Shown: piece by piece, positions 24,080 through 33,369 of the stretch | How the letters are laid out: every line of letters starts with the position of its first letter | Position numbering within the stretch: the stretch's first letter is position 1 | Assembly (NCBI GenBank): GCA_900314825.1 | Contig: OMWS01000027.1 | Coordinates: 1-36,269, forward strand | Direction: 5' to 3' | DNA length: 36,269 nucleotides | DNA from: an uncultured Veillonellaceae bacterium | Lineage (GTDB): Bacteria; Bacillota; Negativicutes; Selenomonadales; Selenomonadaceae | Translations under genes and position numbers: made by a program | The notes under the pieces: model-generated | Seen by the model: only the letters and a program-made list of their open reading frames with translations | Database searches by the model: none | What the model was told of the DNA's origin: nothing

Positions 24080-26218
24080 ATGCCCATGGAAACGAGTGCC
24101 GTCGGTATCCGTCCCGTTGGCCGCCCGTCCGCGCCAAGTGGCGTCGATGGCGTCGGGCGGCGTGGCGGCGAAGAAGCAGCCTCTGGCTTCCGTCCGCAAA
24201 CGAATGTCTCCATCGGGAATGCCATCCAGGACATGGCGGGCATCTTGTCGAAAATCTCGACGGCGCAGTCGGACACGATGGAAAAGATGCCGGCGGATTT
24301 GCAGAAAGTCATCGAAAATGTCATGAAGCAAGCGTTTTCCTTTGACGAGACGCTCGGCGAAGGCTTGGGCAGCACGATGGAGAGCCAGCGCTTTTCCATG
24401 GAGCAGCTGACGTCCGTCGCGCGCACGCTGATGCAGATGAGCGCGCTCGCGGAAAAAGGCTACGACGTGAACATCAGCGACGGCTTGCAAAAACTCTTCG
24501 CGAACCTCAAGCTTGCCGTGACGCAGGAGCCGGGCGGGCAGGCCTTCGAGCCCGTGCTGCTTTTAAAGGCCGCGTTCGGCCTCATCAATGGCAAGGCGGC
24601 GAGCGACCTGCCGCAGGCGCTCCAGCAATTCCTGTCGTCGATGCAGGCGAACGTCGGCCAGGGGGCCGCGCAACCGCAAAGCGAATCCCTGGCGTTCCTC
24701 AAAGCCTTCGTCCAATACATGATGCCGCGCAGCGAAGCCTCGGCCGCGTCCGCCTCTATGCAGGGGCAGATGGCCGGGGCTCCTGGGCAGAACGCGCAAG
24801 GCGCGGCGATGCAAAACGGGGCGGGCGGCGCTTTTGTAGAAGGAAACGCGGCGAATGGCACGGGCGTTCCGCAAAATGCGACCACAGGAACGGCGGCACA
24901 GGGCGCACCAGGGACGTTCGGCGGACAAGGAACATTCGGAACGCAAGGAACGTTAGGGACGCCGACCGGACAGGCGGCGTTGCCGGGACAAGAAGGAAGC
25001 ATGGCGCAAGGCCAGCCCGTTACCGCACAAGGACAAGCGGCTATGCCACAAGGGGCAGCGACCGCGCAGGGATCGGCTGAAGGTGCGGCTATGACGCAAG
25101 GGCAAACGTTCGAAGGTTCCCCACAAGCCCAAACGCAGGGCACAGCGAATGCGGCGACCGGATCGAATGCCGCCAACGCCACAAATTCATCGAATCCCGC
25201 AAATTCCGCGAATCCCGCGAATGCATCAAACGTTGCGACGGCCGAGGGGAATGCCAATGTCCTAAATTCGGCGAATCCGCAGGCTGCCCAAATGGAGAAT
25301 GGGACAGCGAACGCGGCAGGGAAAAACGCTCCATCGCAGATGCAGCAGGCCGGGACGGAAGCAGGTCGGGCGGGCGTGCCGACGGGACAGCAAGCCGTCC
25401 CGCAAGACGCTCGTTCCTCGCAGCCGACGCCACAGGACGCCATGCAGAACATGACGCTATCGGCGCGCGATGCGAAAGCGACCTTGATGTCACAGCCGAT
25501 CCAGAACACGCCCGAGGCCATGCAGACCTTGAAGCAGCTCGCGCGGTTCTTTTTGGAGCAGGGGAATGTCTCGCAGGCCGACACGCAGGCGCTCCAGTCC
25601 TTTGCCGAGAGCGACGCGACGACCTTTTCCCCGAAGGAAGCGCGCCAGCTCGAGACGCTCCTGCGCGTCGTGCAGCAAAACATCCCGGCGACCGTGCAGC
25701 AGGCGGCCATCCAGCAGAGCATCCCCGAGCTTCCGCGCCTCTGGGCGTTCATGCAGCTCGCCGACCTCTCTGTCGTGAAGCGGCTGAACACGCGCGAGCT
25801 CAAGAAAGCGGCGAAAGACGTCGCCGAATTCGTCTTTTCCATGCGCGGCTCGATGGAAGGCGAGCACGCCGTACAGCAAGGGCAGCGCTCGATGAACTTC
25901 ATGATGCCCATGTACCTCGGCGAAAACGAGCAGAGCTATCCCGCCTACATCCACGTCTACGACGAAACGCAGGAAGACCAGGAGACGGGCCTGCCGAAAA
26001 AAGAGACGTGGCTGCGCCTCTGCGTGCTCACGGAAAACCTCGGCGCCGTCGAGCTCACGTGCCGCGTCTACGAGCAGCAGCACCTCGACATGCGCCTCGT
26101 CTTTTCGCAGCACGACGTCGCGCAGGAATTCCGCAGCTACGTGCCCGACCTGCGCAAATCCATGCGCGGCTCGAAGCTCAAGCTCGAGGATGTCGCGATC
26201 ACCGCGCCTGGCGAATGA
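24080..26218 (+). CDS. FliK-like protein with a long low-complexity centre (YlqG position)
   Basis: 712 aa without a signal peptide. Residues ~1-215 are helical with a Met-rich stretch. Residues ~217-467 are low-complexity Ala/Gly/Gln/Asn/Met/Pro with degenerate repeats such as [17 protein letters not shown] and [13 protein letters not shown]. Residues ~470-600 are helical ([19 protein letters not shown]). The last ~105 residues ([58 protein letters not shown]) resemble the C-terminal domain of the hook-length protein FliK. The place after rnhB matches Bacillus ylqG, but the usual neighbour, a FlhB C-terminal homologue, is missing; pnp follows instead. Start ATG 24080 behind aaggagagg. Function is not established. 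Confidence 0.6.
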   Translation: MPMETSAVGIRPVGRPSAPSGVDGVGRRGGEEAASGFRPQTNVSIGNAIQDMAGILSKISTAQSDTMEKMPADLQKVIENVMKQAFSFDETLGEGLGSTMESQRFSMEQLTSVARTLMQMSALAEKGYDVNISDGLQKLFANLKLAVTQEPGGQAFEPVLLLKAAFGLINGKAASDLPQALQQFLSSMQANVGQGAAQPQSESLAFLKAFVQYMMPRSEASAASASMQGQMAGAPGQNAQGAAMQNGAGGAFVEGNAANGTGVPQNATTGTAAQGAPGTFGGQGTFGTQGTLGTPTGQAALPGQEGSMAQGQPVTAQGQAAMPQGAATAQGSAEGAAMTQGQTFEGSPQAQTQGTANAATGSNAANATNSSNPANSANPANASNVATAEGNANVLNSANPQAAQMENGTANAAGKNAPSQMQQAGTEAGRAGVPTGQQAVPQDARSSQPTPQDAMQNMTLSARDAKATLMSQPIQNTPEAMQTLKQLARFFLEQGNVSQADTQALQSFAESDATTFSPKEARQLETLLRVVQQNIPATVQQAAIQQSIPELPRLWAFMQLADLSVVKRLNTRELKKAAKDVAEFVFSMRGSMEGEHAVQQGQRSMNFMMPMYLGENEQSYPAYIHVYDETQEDQETGLPKKETWLRLCVLTENLGAVELTCRVYEQQHLDMRLVFSQHDVAQEFRSYVPDLRKSMRGSKLKLEDVAITAPGE

Positions 26219-26243
26219 AAAGAGAAAATTTAAAAGAGGATTT

Positions 26244-26272
26244 TTGTCCCTCGCGTCGAATGAAAGTATAGT
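26244..26272 (+). promoter_or_regulatory. Candidate sigma-70 promoter of pnp
   Basis: TTGTCC (26244-26249), 17-base spacer, TATAGT (26267-26272). It gives a leader of about 37 bases to the pnp ATG. It sits in the only AT-rich gap near the gene. Confidence 0.6.
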
Positions 26273-26315
26273 AAACGAATCGAAATCAGAAACAATTGCA
26301 GGAGGGACCTCGAAC

Positions 26316-28385
26316 ATGGAAACCTTTGAAATGGAAGTGGGCGGCCGCAAGCTCATCCTCGAGCACGGCAAGATGGCGAAACAGGCGAATGGCGCCGTGC
26401 TCGTGCGCTATGGCGACACGGTCGTGCTCGTCACGGCGACGGCATCGAAAGAGCCGCGCGAAGGCGTCGACTTTTTCCCGCTGACCGTCGATTATGAGGA
26501 AAAAATGTACGCGGCCGGCAAAATCCCCGGCGGCTTCATCAAGCGCGAAGGCCGCCCGTCGAGCGACGCGACGCTCTGCGCGCGCCTCATCGACCGCCCG
26601 ATCCGCCCGCTGTTCCCGAAAGGTTTCCGCAATGACGTGCAGATCGTCGCGACGGTGCTGTCCGTCGACCAGGACAACGCGCCCGAGATCGCCGGCATGA
26701 TCGGCGCGAGCGCGGCACTCACGGTCTCGGACATCCCATTCGAGGGGCCGATCGCGGGCGTGCGCGTCGGCCGCGTGAATGACGAATTCGTCATCAATCC
26801 GACGGAGGAACAGCGCGCGGTTTCGACGCTGAACCTCACGGTTGCCGGCTCGCATGATGCCGTCATGATGGTAGAGGCGGGCGCCCAGGAGCTCTCGGAA
26901 GAGGTCGTGCTCGACGCCATCCTCTTCGGCCACAAGGAAATCCAGCGCATCGTCGAATTCCAGCAGCAGATGCAGGCGCAATGCGGCAAGGAAAAAATGC
27001 AGCCGCATCTCTTCCTCGCGCCGCCGATGCTCGAGCAGGCCATGGCGGACTATGCGAAAGACCGCCTCGACGCGGCGACGCGCAATCCGGACAAGCTCGA
27101 CCGCGACGCGCATATCGGCGCGATTGCGACCGATGTGATGGAGCATTTCCTGCCCGATTTCCCCGACATGGAAAAGGAAATCGCTTCGGCGTTCCACGAC
27201 CTCGAAAAAGCGGTCGTGCGCCACATGATCACGCATGAAAAAATCCGCCCGGACGGCCGCGGCCTCGAAGAGGTGCGCCCCATCAGCTGCGAGGTCGGCC
27301 TCTTGCCGCGCACGCATGGCTCGGCGCTCTTCACGCGCGGCCAGACGCAGGTGCTCTCCGTCACGACGCTCGGCGCGCTCGGCGATGAGCAGATCATCGA
27401 CGGCCTCGGCCCCGAGACGACGAAGCACTACATCCACCACTACAATTTCCCCGGCTACTGCGTCGGCGAAGCGCGCCCGATGCGCAGTCCCGGCCGCCGC
27501 GAGATCGGCCACGGGGCGCTGGCGGAGCGCGCGCTTTTGCCGGTCGTGCCGCCGATTGAAGAATTCCCGTACACCGTGCGTGTCGTCTCGGAAGTCTTGG
27601 AGTCGAATGGGTCGAGCTCGCAGGCATCCGTCTGCGGCAGCACGATGTCGCTCATGAATGCGGGCGTGCCGATCAAGCGCCCCGTCTCCGGCGTGGCCAT
27701 GGGCCTCGTCAAAGAAGGTGACGCCTACACGATCCTCACGGACATCCAGGGCATGGAAGACGCGCTCGGCGACATGGATTTCAAGGTCGCGGGCACGACG
27801 GAAGGCATCACGGCCATCCAGATGGACATCAAGGTCGACGGTCTCTCGCGTGACATCCTCGCTTCGGCGCTCGCCCAGGCAAAGCGCGGCCGTGCCTTCA
27901 TCCTCGGCAAGATGCTCGAATGCATCAGCGAGCCTGCGAAAGAACTCTCGCCGTACGCGCCGCGCGTCGAGACGATCACGATCCCGACGGAGAAGATCCG
28001 CGACGTCATCGGCACGGGTGGCAAAGTCGTGCGCGGCATCACGGACGAGACGGGCGTCGACATCGACATCCACGAAGACGGCAACATCTTCATCACGTCG
28101 AACGACGCCGAGGGCATGGCAAAAGCGAAAGCGATGATCCACGACATCGTGCGCGACGTCGAAGTCGGCGAAGTCTACACCGGCACGGTCACGCGCCTGC
28201 TGAAATTCGGCGCCTTCGTCCAGATCCTGCCGAACAAAGAAGGCCTCTGCCACATCTCCCAGCTCGCGAAGCGTCGCGTCGAAAAAGTCGAAGACGTCGT
28301 GAAGATCGGCGATCAGCTCACCGTCAAAGTTGTCGAGATCGACGAGAAGGGCCGCATCAATCTGTCGCACAAGGCGACGCTTTGA
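26316..28385 (+). CDS. pnp: Polynucleotide phosphorylase (PNPase)
   Basis: 689-aa phosphorolytic 3'-5' exoribonuclease of the RNA degradosome. Two RNase PH-like domains ([19 protein letters not shown]; then [19 protein letters not shown] with the catalytic-core [11 protein letters not shown]) flank an all-alpha linker. A KH domain follows ([20 protein letters not shown], GxxG loop) at about 550-610 and an S1 domain ([20 protein letters not shown]) at about 615-689. The ATG at 26316 follows a strong aggaggg. The open frame before it (to 26190) overlaps the previous gene and the promoter and is not used. The C-terminus is short (no long acidic tail). Confidence 0.97.
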   Translation: METFEMEVGGRKLILEHGKMAKQANGAVLVRYGDTVVLVTATASKEPREGVDFFPLTVDYEEKMYAAGKIPGGFIKREGRPSSDATLCARLIDRPIRPLFPKGFRNDVQIVATVLSVDQDNAPEIAGMIGASAALTVSDIPFEGPIAGVRVGRVNDEFVINPTEEQRAVSTLNLTVAGSHDAVMMVEAGAQELSEEVVLDAILFGHKEIQRIVEFQQQMQAQCGKEKMQPHLFLAPPMLEQAMADYAKDRLDAATRNPDKLDRDAHIGAIATDVMEHFLPDFPDMEKEIASAFHDLEKAVVRHMITHEKIRPDGRGLEEVRPISCEVGLLPRTHGSALFTRGQTQVLSVTTLGALGDEQIIDGLGPETTKHYIHHYNFPGYCVGEARPMRSPGRREIGHGALAERALLPVVPPIEEFPYTVRVVSEVLESNGSSSQASVCGSTMSLMNAGVPIKRPVSGVAMGLVKEGDAYTILTDIQGMEDALGDMDFKVAGTTEGITAIQMDIKVDGLSRDILASALAQAKRGRAFILGKMLECISEPAKELSPYAPRVETITIPTEKIRDVIGTGGKVVRGITDETGVDIDIHEDGNIFITSNDAEGMAKAKAMIHDIVRDVEVGEVYTGTVTRLLKFGAFVQILPNKEGLCHISQLAKRRVEKVEDVVKIGDQLTVKVVEIDEKGRINLSHKATL

Positions 28386-28422
28386 TGCTTTCGTATCTAC
28401 CTTTTGATTTGGAGGCTTTTCC

Positions 28423-28974
28423 ATGGCAGACAGATATTACCGTTTGACGGTGGCCGGCGTGACGCGCGAGCTGCCGATCCTCAATGTGACAGACAAGCTC
28501 GCGATCGCGGGCTTCGTCATGCTCGGCGACGTCGAGCTCGTCGACGCGTGCGCGGCCGAGATGGCAAAGCGCGTGCCGCAGGGCATCGACGTCATCCTCA
28601 CGGCGGAGACGAAAGGCATTCCCTTCGCCGCCGAGCTCGCGAAGCGCATCGGGCAGAAACGCTACGTCGTCGCGCGCAAATCCGTCAAAGCGTACATGGA
28701 GCATCCGCTCTGGGTCAAAGACGTCTCCATCACGACGGAAGGCGAGCAGATGCTCTGCCTCGACGGCCCCGACATCGAGCGCATCAAAGGCCATAACGTC
28801 CTCCTGCTCGACGACGTCATCAGCACCGGTGGTTCGATCCAGGCGCTCAAAGACCTCGCCGAACAAGCCGGCGGCCGTGTCATCGGTCAAGCGGCTGCAC
28901 TCGCTGAGGGCGACGCAGCGGAACGCGACGACATCATTTATCTTGAGAAGCTGCCGCTGTTTGATGCGCAGTAA
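28423..28974 (+). CDS. Phosphoribosyltransferase, adenine/xanthine PRTase type
   Basis: 183-aa type I PRTase. The PRPP-binding loop VLLLDDVISTGGS lies at residues 126-138, and AETKGIPFAAELAKRIG is the PPi-binding segment; ARKSVKAYM follows. These match the adenine phosphoribosyltransferase-like group, which salvages purine bases to nucleotides with PRPP, but substrate (adenine, xanthine, or other) cannot be settled here. ttggagg precedes the ATG. It is 37 bases after pnp, so probably co-transcribed, and a terminator follows. Confidence 0.85.
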   Translation: MADRYYRLTVAGVTRELPILNVTDKLAIAGFVMLGDVELVDACAAEMAKRVPQGIDVILTAETKGIPFAAELAKRIGQKRYVVARKSVKAYMEHPLWVKDVSITTEGEQMLCLDGPDIERIKGHNVLLLDDVISTGGSIQALKDLAEQAGGRVIGQAAALAEGDAAERDDIIYLEKLPLFDAQ

Positions 28975-28998
28975 AAATTTCATTCCATAAGAAGGAAC

Positions 28999-29031
28999 AC
29001 GCCTGCTGGCAAAACCGGCAGGCGTATTTTT
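28999..29031 (+). terminator. Terminator after the PRTase gene
   Basis: acgcctgctgg (28999-29009) pairs with ccggcaggcgt (29015-29025), 11 pairs with one G-U, five-base loop, then attttt. It separates the housekeeping part from the glycan cassette. Confidence 0.9.
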
Positions 29032-29069
29032 GCGTTTTGACAAAGGGTGCAATGTGCAGTTTTCAATCG

Positions 29070-29118
29070 TGCAAGACAACAAGTTTTTGGAACTTAATGA
29101 AAATACACATGTCTTGCA
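29070..29118. promoter_or_regulatory. Widely spaced inverted repeat before the glycan cassette
   Basis: TGCAAGACA (29070-29078) and TGTCTTGCA (29110-29118) are perfect 9-base complements with centres 40 bp apart. The right arm overlaps the candidate -35 TTGCAG. Spacing close to four helical turns would suit a looping or dimeric regulator. Confidence 0.5.
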
Positions 29119-29141
29119 GGGGGGGACTTTTATGATAATAT
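29114..29141 (+). promoter_or_regulatory. Candidate promoter of the glycan cassette
   Basis: TTGCAG (29114-29119), a 16-base spacer starting with a run of G, and TAATAT (29136-29141). A leader of about 25-30 bases to the ATG at 29173 would follow. The -10 choice is not unique in this AT-rich stretch. Confidence 0.4.
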
Positions 29142-29172
29142 AAAGAAAGTTATCAACAGGCGGGGGATCAGA

Positions 29173-30732
29173 ATGGAAAAAATCGCACTCATTTACGCGG
29201 AAGCGCAGGGACGATCGGAAAACCTGCGCTCTCTTTCTGTGCCCGAGGGGATGCAGGCGGAATTCGTCGCCCTCCCTGCGAGCGATCATTTGCTGGCGGA
29301 TTATCAACAGGCCATGGAAGCCACGGATGCACGGTACAAAGTTTATCTGAATGGCGACATCCGCGTTGTGGACGAAAACCTCCTCGGCCGCCTCGTCGAA
29401 ACGTTCCAGCAGCATCCAGAGGTCGGCATCCTCGGCCTTTCCGGTGCGCGACAGCTTTCGACGAATGGCATCAGCTACACGTCGAAGCAGCGGGCAGGGC
29501 GGCTGCTGGATCCTGCGGGCAAAGAGCTCGTCTTCTCGCAATCGAAAGGTGTCGTCGAGCCGGTCGAGGCGCTCGATGGCTACTTCCTCGCGACGCAGTA
29601 CGATGTCCCGTGGCGCAGCGACCTGCTGCACGCTCCAATTTTCCTCGGTGCCTCCGCGAGTTGCGAACAGCGCCGTGCAGGCCACACGGCGGTCGTCCTC
29701 CCGCAGAAAAAAGCGGCCTGCCAACTCGTCGTGAATCGTTTTTCGCTCGATAAAGACGACCAGAATGCATTCCTCGACGAATACTCGAAAGACCTCTATC
29801 CCCTCGTCAGCATCTGCATCCCGACCTACCAGCGCCCCGACTACTTCCGCGAGGCGCTTGAAAGCGTTCTTCACCAGACGTATCGGAATCTCGACATCTT
29901 CGTCACGGATGACAGCGCGGATGATCGGACGGAAGCACTGATCCAGCCGTATCTTGAGAAGGATGGGCGGATCACGTATGAGCATCATCCGGAATTCAAA
30001 GCGGAAGACAACTGGAGAAATATCCGCGAGTACGACAACCCAGCAGCAGAATACGTGGGCTGGCTCATGGATGATGATAAGTTCCTGCCGGACAAGATCA
30101 GCTTCATGGTGGATGCTTACCGTGACAATCCAGATGTGACGCTCGTGACATCGTATCGTCATGTCATCAATGCAGATGGGCAAGTACAACCAGATTTTGC
30201 AATCACAAAAAGATTTGTTCCGCAAGATTCAAAGATTCGTGGGACGAAAGCAGGAAACATCATTCTCACGAATTGCGTCAATTTTATCGGCGAACCGTCC
30301 ACCGTTTTAATGTGCAAAAAGTTTTTTACCGATCATCAATATCGGTGGACGGACATCAAACCCGAATATGATATCGGTGATGTCCCCATCTGGCTGAATC
30401 TCTTGTCGAAAGGAAATCTGTTTTATTATGCGGAACCATTGAGCTGTTTCCGCTTGCATGGCAAGAATGCGCAGACGAAATTTTCCATGCTGACCGGCGG
30501 GACGGTCTGCTGGTCAGAATTGATTGCGAAAGCATGGAGGGAACATACCTTCCTGGAAACAGAAAAGGATTATCAGAATGCGCTGCAAGCGTTGTTGCAA
30601 ATGGGCTTGCGATTTTACGATCCGAAGAAAATGACGACGCTCACAGAAGAAACGCGGAGGGATTTCGAGAACGCCTTGGGGCATGCTTTCCTTGCATTGG
30701 CAGCGATGCCAGGAGGTGCAGTGGAATCATGA
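29173..30732 (+). CDS. Glycosyltransferase with two GT-A-like domains
   Basis: 519 aa with no membrane segment. Residues 1-~200 match the pattern of the Glyco_tranf_2_5-like family (YKVYLNGDIRVVDENLLG, VGILGLSGAR, VEALDGYFLATQYDVPWR). Residues ~208-420 are a GT2 domain starting LVSICIPTYQRPDYFREALE, with DDSADDRT and a DxD-like motif in GWLMDDDKFLPDK. Residues ~420-519 are a helical C-terminal part. Two fused glycosyltransferase modules may add two sugars, or the first may only be structural. First gene of the cassette, it overlaps rfbF by ATGA. Donor and acceptor are unknown. Confidence 0.85.
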   Translation: MEKIALIYAEAQGRSENLRSLSVPEGMQAEFVALPASDHLLADYQQAMEATDARYKVYLNGDIRVVDENLLGRLVETFQQHPEVGILGLSGARQLSTNGISYTSKQRAGRLLDPAGKELVFSQSKGVVEPVEALDGYFLATQYDVPWRSDLLHAPIFLGASASCEQRRAGHTAVVLPQKKAACQLVVNRFSLDKDDQNAFLDEYSKDLYPLVSICIPTYQRPDYFREALESVLHQTYRNLDIFVTDDSADDRTEALIQPYLEKDGRITYEHHPEFKAEDNWRNIREYDNPAAEYVGWLMDDDKFLPDKISFMVDAYRDNPDVTLVTSYRHVINADGQVQPDFAITKRFVPQDSKIRGTKAGNIILTNCVNFIGEPSTVLMCKKFFTDHQYRWTDIKPEYDIGDVPIWLNLLSKGNLFYYAEPLSCFRLHGKNAQTKFSMLTGGTVCWSELIAKAWREHTFLETEKDYQNALQALLQMGLRFYDPKKMTTLTEETRRDFENALGHAFLALAAMPGGAVES

Positions 30733-31505
30733 AAGTCGTATTACTTGCCGGCGGCCTCGGCACGCGGATATCGGAGGAATCCGAGTACCGCCCGAAGCCC
30801 ATGGTCGAGATCGGCGGGATGCCGATCCTCTGGCATATCATGAAAGAGTATTCGCATTACGGTTTCCATGACTTCATCATCTGCGCGGGCTACAAGCAGC
30901 ACATGATCAAGGAATGGTTCGCGGACTACTTCATCCACACCTCGGATGTCACGTTCGATTTCACGCAAGGTCAAAAGATCATCCTGCACAATCAGCACAC
31001 GGAACCGTGGCGCGTGACGGTCGTCGATACGGGACTGAAGACGATGACGGGCGGCAGAATCAAACGCGTGCAGCCGTATATCGGCGATGAGACGTTTCTC
31101 ATGACGTATGGTGATGGCGTCTGCGATGTCGATATCGCGAAGCTCGTGGAGTTTCATCAGCAGCATGGAAAGATCGCGACGCTGACCGCTGTTCGCCAGA
31201 AGCAGCAGAAGGGCGTGCTTGATATCAACTGGGACAACAGCGTGCGAGGATTCCGTGAAAAGAATGTCGATGATGGCGTCCCCATCAATGCGGGCTACAT
31301 GGTCTTGGAGCCGGGCGTTTTTGATTTCATCGACGATGACAATACGGTATTTGAAAAGAAAACAATGGATCGTCTTGTGGAGGCTGGACAGCTTATGAGC
31401 TATCAACATGAGGGGTTCTGGCAGTGCATGGACACGCAGTACGAACATCATTTGCTGGAAGAAATGTGGGAACAGCATCGCGCTCCATGGAAAGTCTGGG
31501 ACTGA
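30729..31505 (+). CDS. rfbF: Glucose-1-phosphate cytidylyltransferase
   Basis: 258-aa nucleotidyltransferase making CDP-glucose from CTP and glucose-1-phosphate, the entry to CDP-dideoxy and CDP-branched sugars. The N-terminal LAGGLGTRISEESEYRPKPM is the nucleotide-binding signature. The stretch GGMPILWHIMKEYSHYGFHDFIICAGYKQ and YGDGVCDVDI are typical of RfbF rather than RmlA or GalU. The ATG at 30729 overlaps the stop of the glycosyltransferase (ATGA). The next pathway enzyme, CDP-glucose 4,6-dehydratase (RfbG), is not in the window. Confidence 0.93.
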   Translation: MKVVLLAGGLGTRISEESEYRPKPMVEIGGMPILWHIMKEYSHYGFHDFIICAGYKQHMIKEWFADYFIHTSDVTFDFTQGQKIILHNQHTEPWRVTVVDTGLKTMTGGRIKRVQPYIGDETFLMTYGDGVCDVDIAKLVEFHQQHGKIATLTAVRQKQQKGVLDINWDNSVRGFREKNVDDGVPINAGYMVLEPGVFDFIDDDNTVFEKKTMDRLVEAGQLMSYQHEGFWQCMDTQYEHHLLEEMWEQHRAPWKVWD

Positions 31506-31517
31506 AGGAGAATCGGT

Positions 31518-32786
31518 ATGAACGAAAAAGCAAAACGTTATCGCGATTTTTTACAACAAATCATTTCTTCGAAATGGCTGGAAGCATCTATGTATGAAGG
31601 GAAAAAGATGCTTCTGATCGGTGATGGGATTTCCATGGGCGAACGGATGAACTTATTGGGCGCTTTGGAACAAGCTTTTGCGAATCATGCGGACCAGATT
31701 GATAAGGTTCATCTTTTTGATCCGATGCAGATGGATTCGCAAGGGCGGCTCGATGAAGCTGAGTTTCCATCCAATGTGCAATATGACATTATTTTTGTGC
31801 TAGATGGATTTGAAAAAGCTGGAAATCCGTGCGCTGCCGCTGAAAAGATCGATGCAACGTTAGAGACAGGTGGTGTTATCGTACTCCTTGGCCGGATGGC
31901 TGGAGATGATGCGTTGCCGGATGTCTATCTCTATCATGATGGGTGGCGCTACACGCCAGATGATCTCTCGAATCTTTTCCAGGGCTATGAGGTCATCCAA
32001 AAAATCGCAACACGCAGCCCTTTCTTGGCAGCTTGTATGTTGCGCAAGACTGGTATGCGGACGCTTCGCGAAACCTATGAGCAACTTGGAGAACCGCAGC
32101 TGCTTCACAAGCAGACAGGGAAACGCGTGCTGCCGAGTGAGGCGACCGCCCTTGGATATTTCCATGATGGCCGTGAACTCGATGATATGGGAATCCGGTG
32201 TCACACTGACAAATGCACGCTCGGAAACGGGTATCTTGACAAATATGAAATGTTCCTTCGCCCTTTCCGCAAGAAGGCATTCAATTTCTTGGAGCTCGGC
32301 GTTTTCAAAGGCGGGAGCACGCAGCTGTGGGATGAATATTTCCCGAATGCTCAAGTCTATGGGGTGGATATTTCTCCAGACTGCAAACGTTTCGCAGGGG
32401 GGGACATTCATATTATCACAGCGGACTTGAGCGAGACAACGGCCTTGCAGTCGCTGCGTAGCATTCAGCCGAGCATCATTATCGATGACACGTCCCATTT
32501 CTGGAGCCACCAGATCAAGGCGATTTGCGAATTGTATTCCTGCTTGCCATCGGGCGGGATCTATATCATGGAAGATTTGCAGACGTCTCTGAATACGTAT
32601 ATGCTCCCTGGATATGATGATTATCCCATGGATGCATATACGTTTTGCGAACGCGTAGCTCGTGTTGTAGCTGGACGTTGTCCGTGCCCATCGGATACAT
32701 CACTTGCTGTCAAAATTTCAGAGATTGGCATGATGACGGAAACGGTTACAATTTTAACGGGAAGTTGTATTTTTATAAAAAAATAA
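31518..32786 (+). CDS. Two-domain protein with a C-terminal MycE/TylE-like sugar O-methyltransferase
   Basis: 422 aa. Residues ~1-200 look like a degenerate Rossmann methyltransferase (KMLLIGDGISMGERMNLLG, then YDIIFVLDGFEKAG and GGVIVLLG). Residues ~230-422 match metal-dependent macrolide-sugar O-methyltransferases: TDKCTLGNGYLDKYEMFL, then NFLELGVFKGGSTQLWDEYF, VYGVDISPDC, IIIDDTSHFWSHQ and YIMEDLQTS, the last two being the metal/base motifs of that family. It probably methylates a hydroxyl of a sugar or glycan. Codon use is visibly less GC-rich than in the housekeeping genes. gaaggagaatcgg precedes the ATG. Confidence 0.75.
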   Translation: MNEKAKRYRDFLQQIISSKWLEASMYEGKKMLLIGDGISMGERMNLLGALEQAFANHADQIDKVHLFDPMQMDSQGRLDEAEFPSNVQYDIIFVLDGFEKAGNPCAAAEKIDATLETGGVIVLLGRMAGDDALPDVYLYHDGWRYTPDDLSNLFQGYEVIQKIATRSPFLAACMLRKTGMRTLRETYEQLGEPQLLHKQTGKRVLPSEATALGYFHDGRELDDMGIRCHTDKCTLGNGYLDKYEMFLRPFRKKAFNFLELGVFKGGSTQLWDEYFPNAQVYGVDISPDCKRFAGGDIHIITADLSETTALQSLRSIQPSIIIDDTSHFWSHQIKAICELYSCLPSGGIYIMEDLQTSLNTYMLPGYDDYPMDAYTFCERVARVVAGRCPCPSDTSLAVKISEIGMMTETVTILTGSCIFIKK

Positions 32787-32811
32787 AATTTACTTGGACG
32801 GGGGCACGACT

Positions 32812-33348
32812 GTGATTCAGAAGAAAGAAACCCTTCTTTCTGGATGTTATGAACTGATTCCAGAAATTTTTCGTGATGCAAGAGGAAGTTTCATCAAAAC
32901 ATTTCATAAGGATTGGTTTCAATCGCTTGGTTTGCCAACAGATTTTGGAGAGGAGTACACTTCACGTTCGCACGCAAGAGTCTTGCGCGGGCTTCACTTC
33001 CAGTTGCCGCCGGAAGCGCATGGGAAATTGATTTATTGCAGCGAAGGCGAAGTCTTGGATGTGGCCGTTGATTTGCGCCATGGGCCGACGTATGGGCAAT
33101 ATGAAATGACAAAGCTCACAGCAGAACGCGGAAATATGGCGTACATTCCTGTAGGGTGCGCGCATGGCTTCTATACGTTGAGCGAGAAGGCTGTCATTGT
33201 CTGCAAACAGACAAAGTGCTATGCTCCAGAGCAAGACGCTGGAATTCGCTGGGACTCTGCAGGGATTCCATGGCCGGATATGCACCCTATCCTCTCGGAA
33301 AAAGATCAGAAGATGCCAAAGCTTTCGGATTTCGAGAGTCCGTTTTGA
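32812..33348 (+). CDS. RmlC-like dTDP-4-dehydrorhamnose 3,5-epimerase family protein, copy 1 (Tyr to Cys)
   Basis: 178-aa cupin starting at GTG 32812 behind gggggc. The core VLRGLHFQLPPEAHGKLIYC carries the catalytic-base His, then AVDLRHGPTYGQYEMTKL and the PVGCAHGFYTLSEKA turn. At the place of the catalytic Tyr (Y in FLYKAT of Salmonella RmlC) it has Cys (VICKQTKCY). The enzyme probably acts on a 4-keto-6-deoxy sugar, but may be monofunctional or altered. Only 21 bases separate it from its paralogue. AT-rich upstream. The substrate is unlikely to be dTDP-rhamnose, as no rmlABD is present. Confidence 0.85.
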   Translation: MIQKKETLLSGCYELIPEIFRDARGSFIKTFHKDWFQSLGLPTDFGEEYTSRSHARVLRGLHFQLPPEAHGKLIYCSEGEVLDVAVDLRHGPTYGQYEMTKLTAERGNMAYIPVGCAHGFYTLSEKAVIVCKQTKCYAPEQDAGIRWDSAGIPWPDMHPILSEKDQKMPKLSDFESPF

Positions 33349-33369
33349 AGGAAGGACGAAGCCAAGAAC

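Noticed and set aside
24900..25300. Possible tandem-repeat or CRISPR-like array
   Set aside because: The similarity is between short coding repeats in a low-complexity protein region; there are no regular spacers or palindromic repeats.
26286..28424. 712-codon minus-strand frame opposite pnp
   Set aside because: Same GC-skew artefact over an unmistakable PNPase gene.
29037..29042. Perfect TTGACA upstream of the glycan cassette
   Set aside because: No acceptable -10 hexamer occurs at 16-18 bases downstream.
28357..30225. 622-codon minus-strand frame spanning the PRTase gene, a terminator and the glycosyltransferase
   Set aside because: It crosses a clear terminator and two genes on the other strand and shows no family motif.
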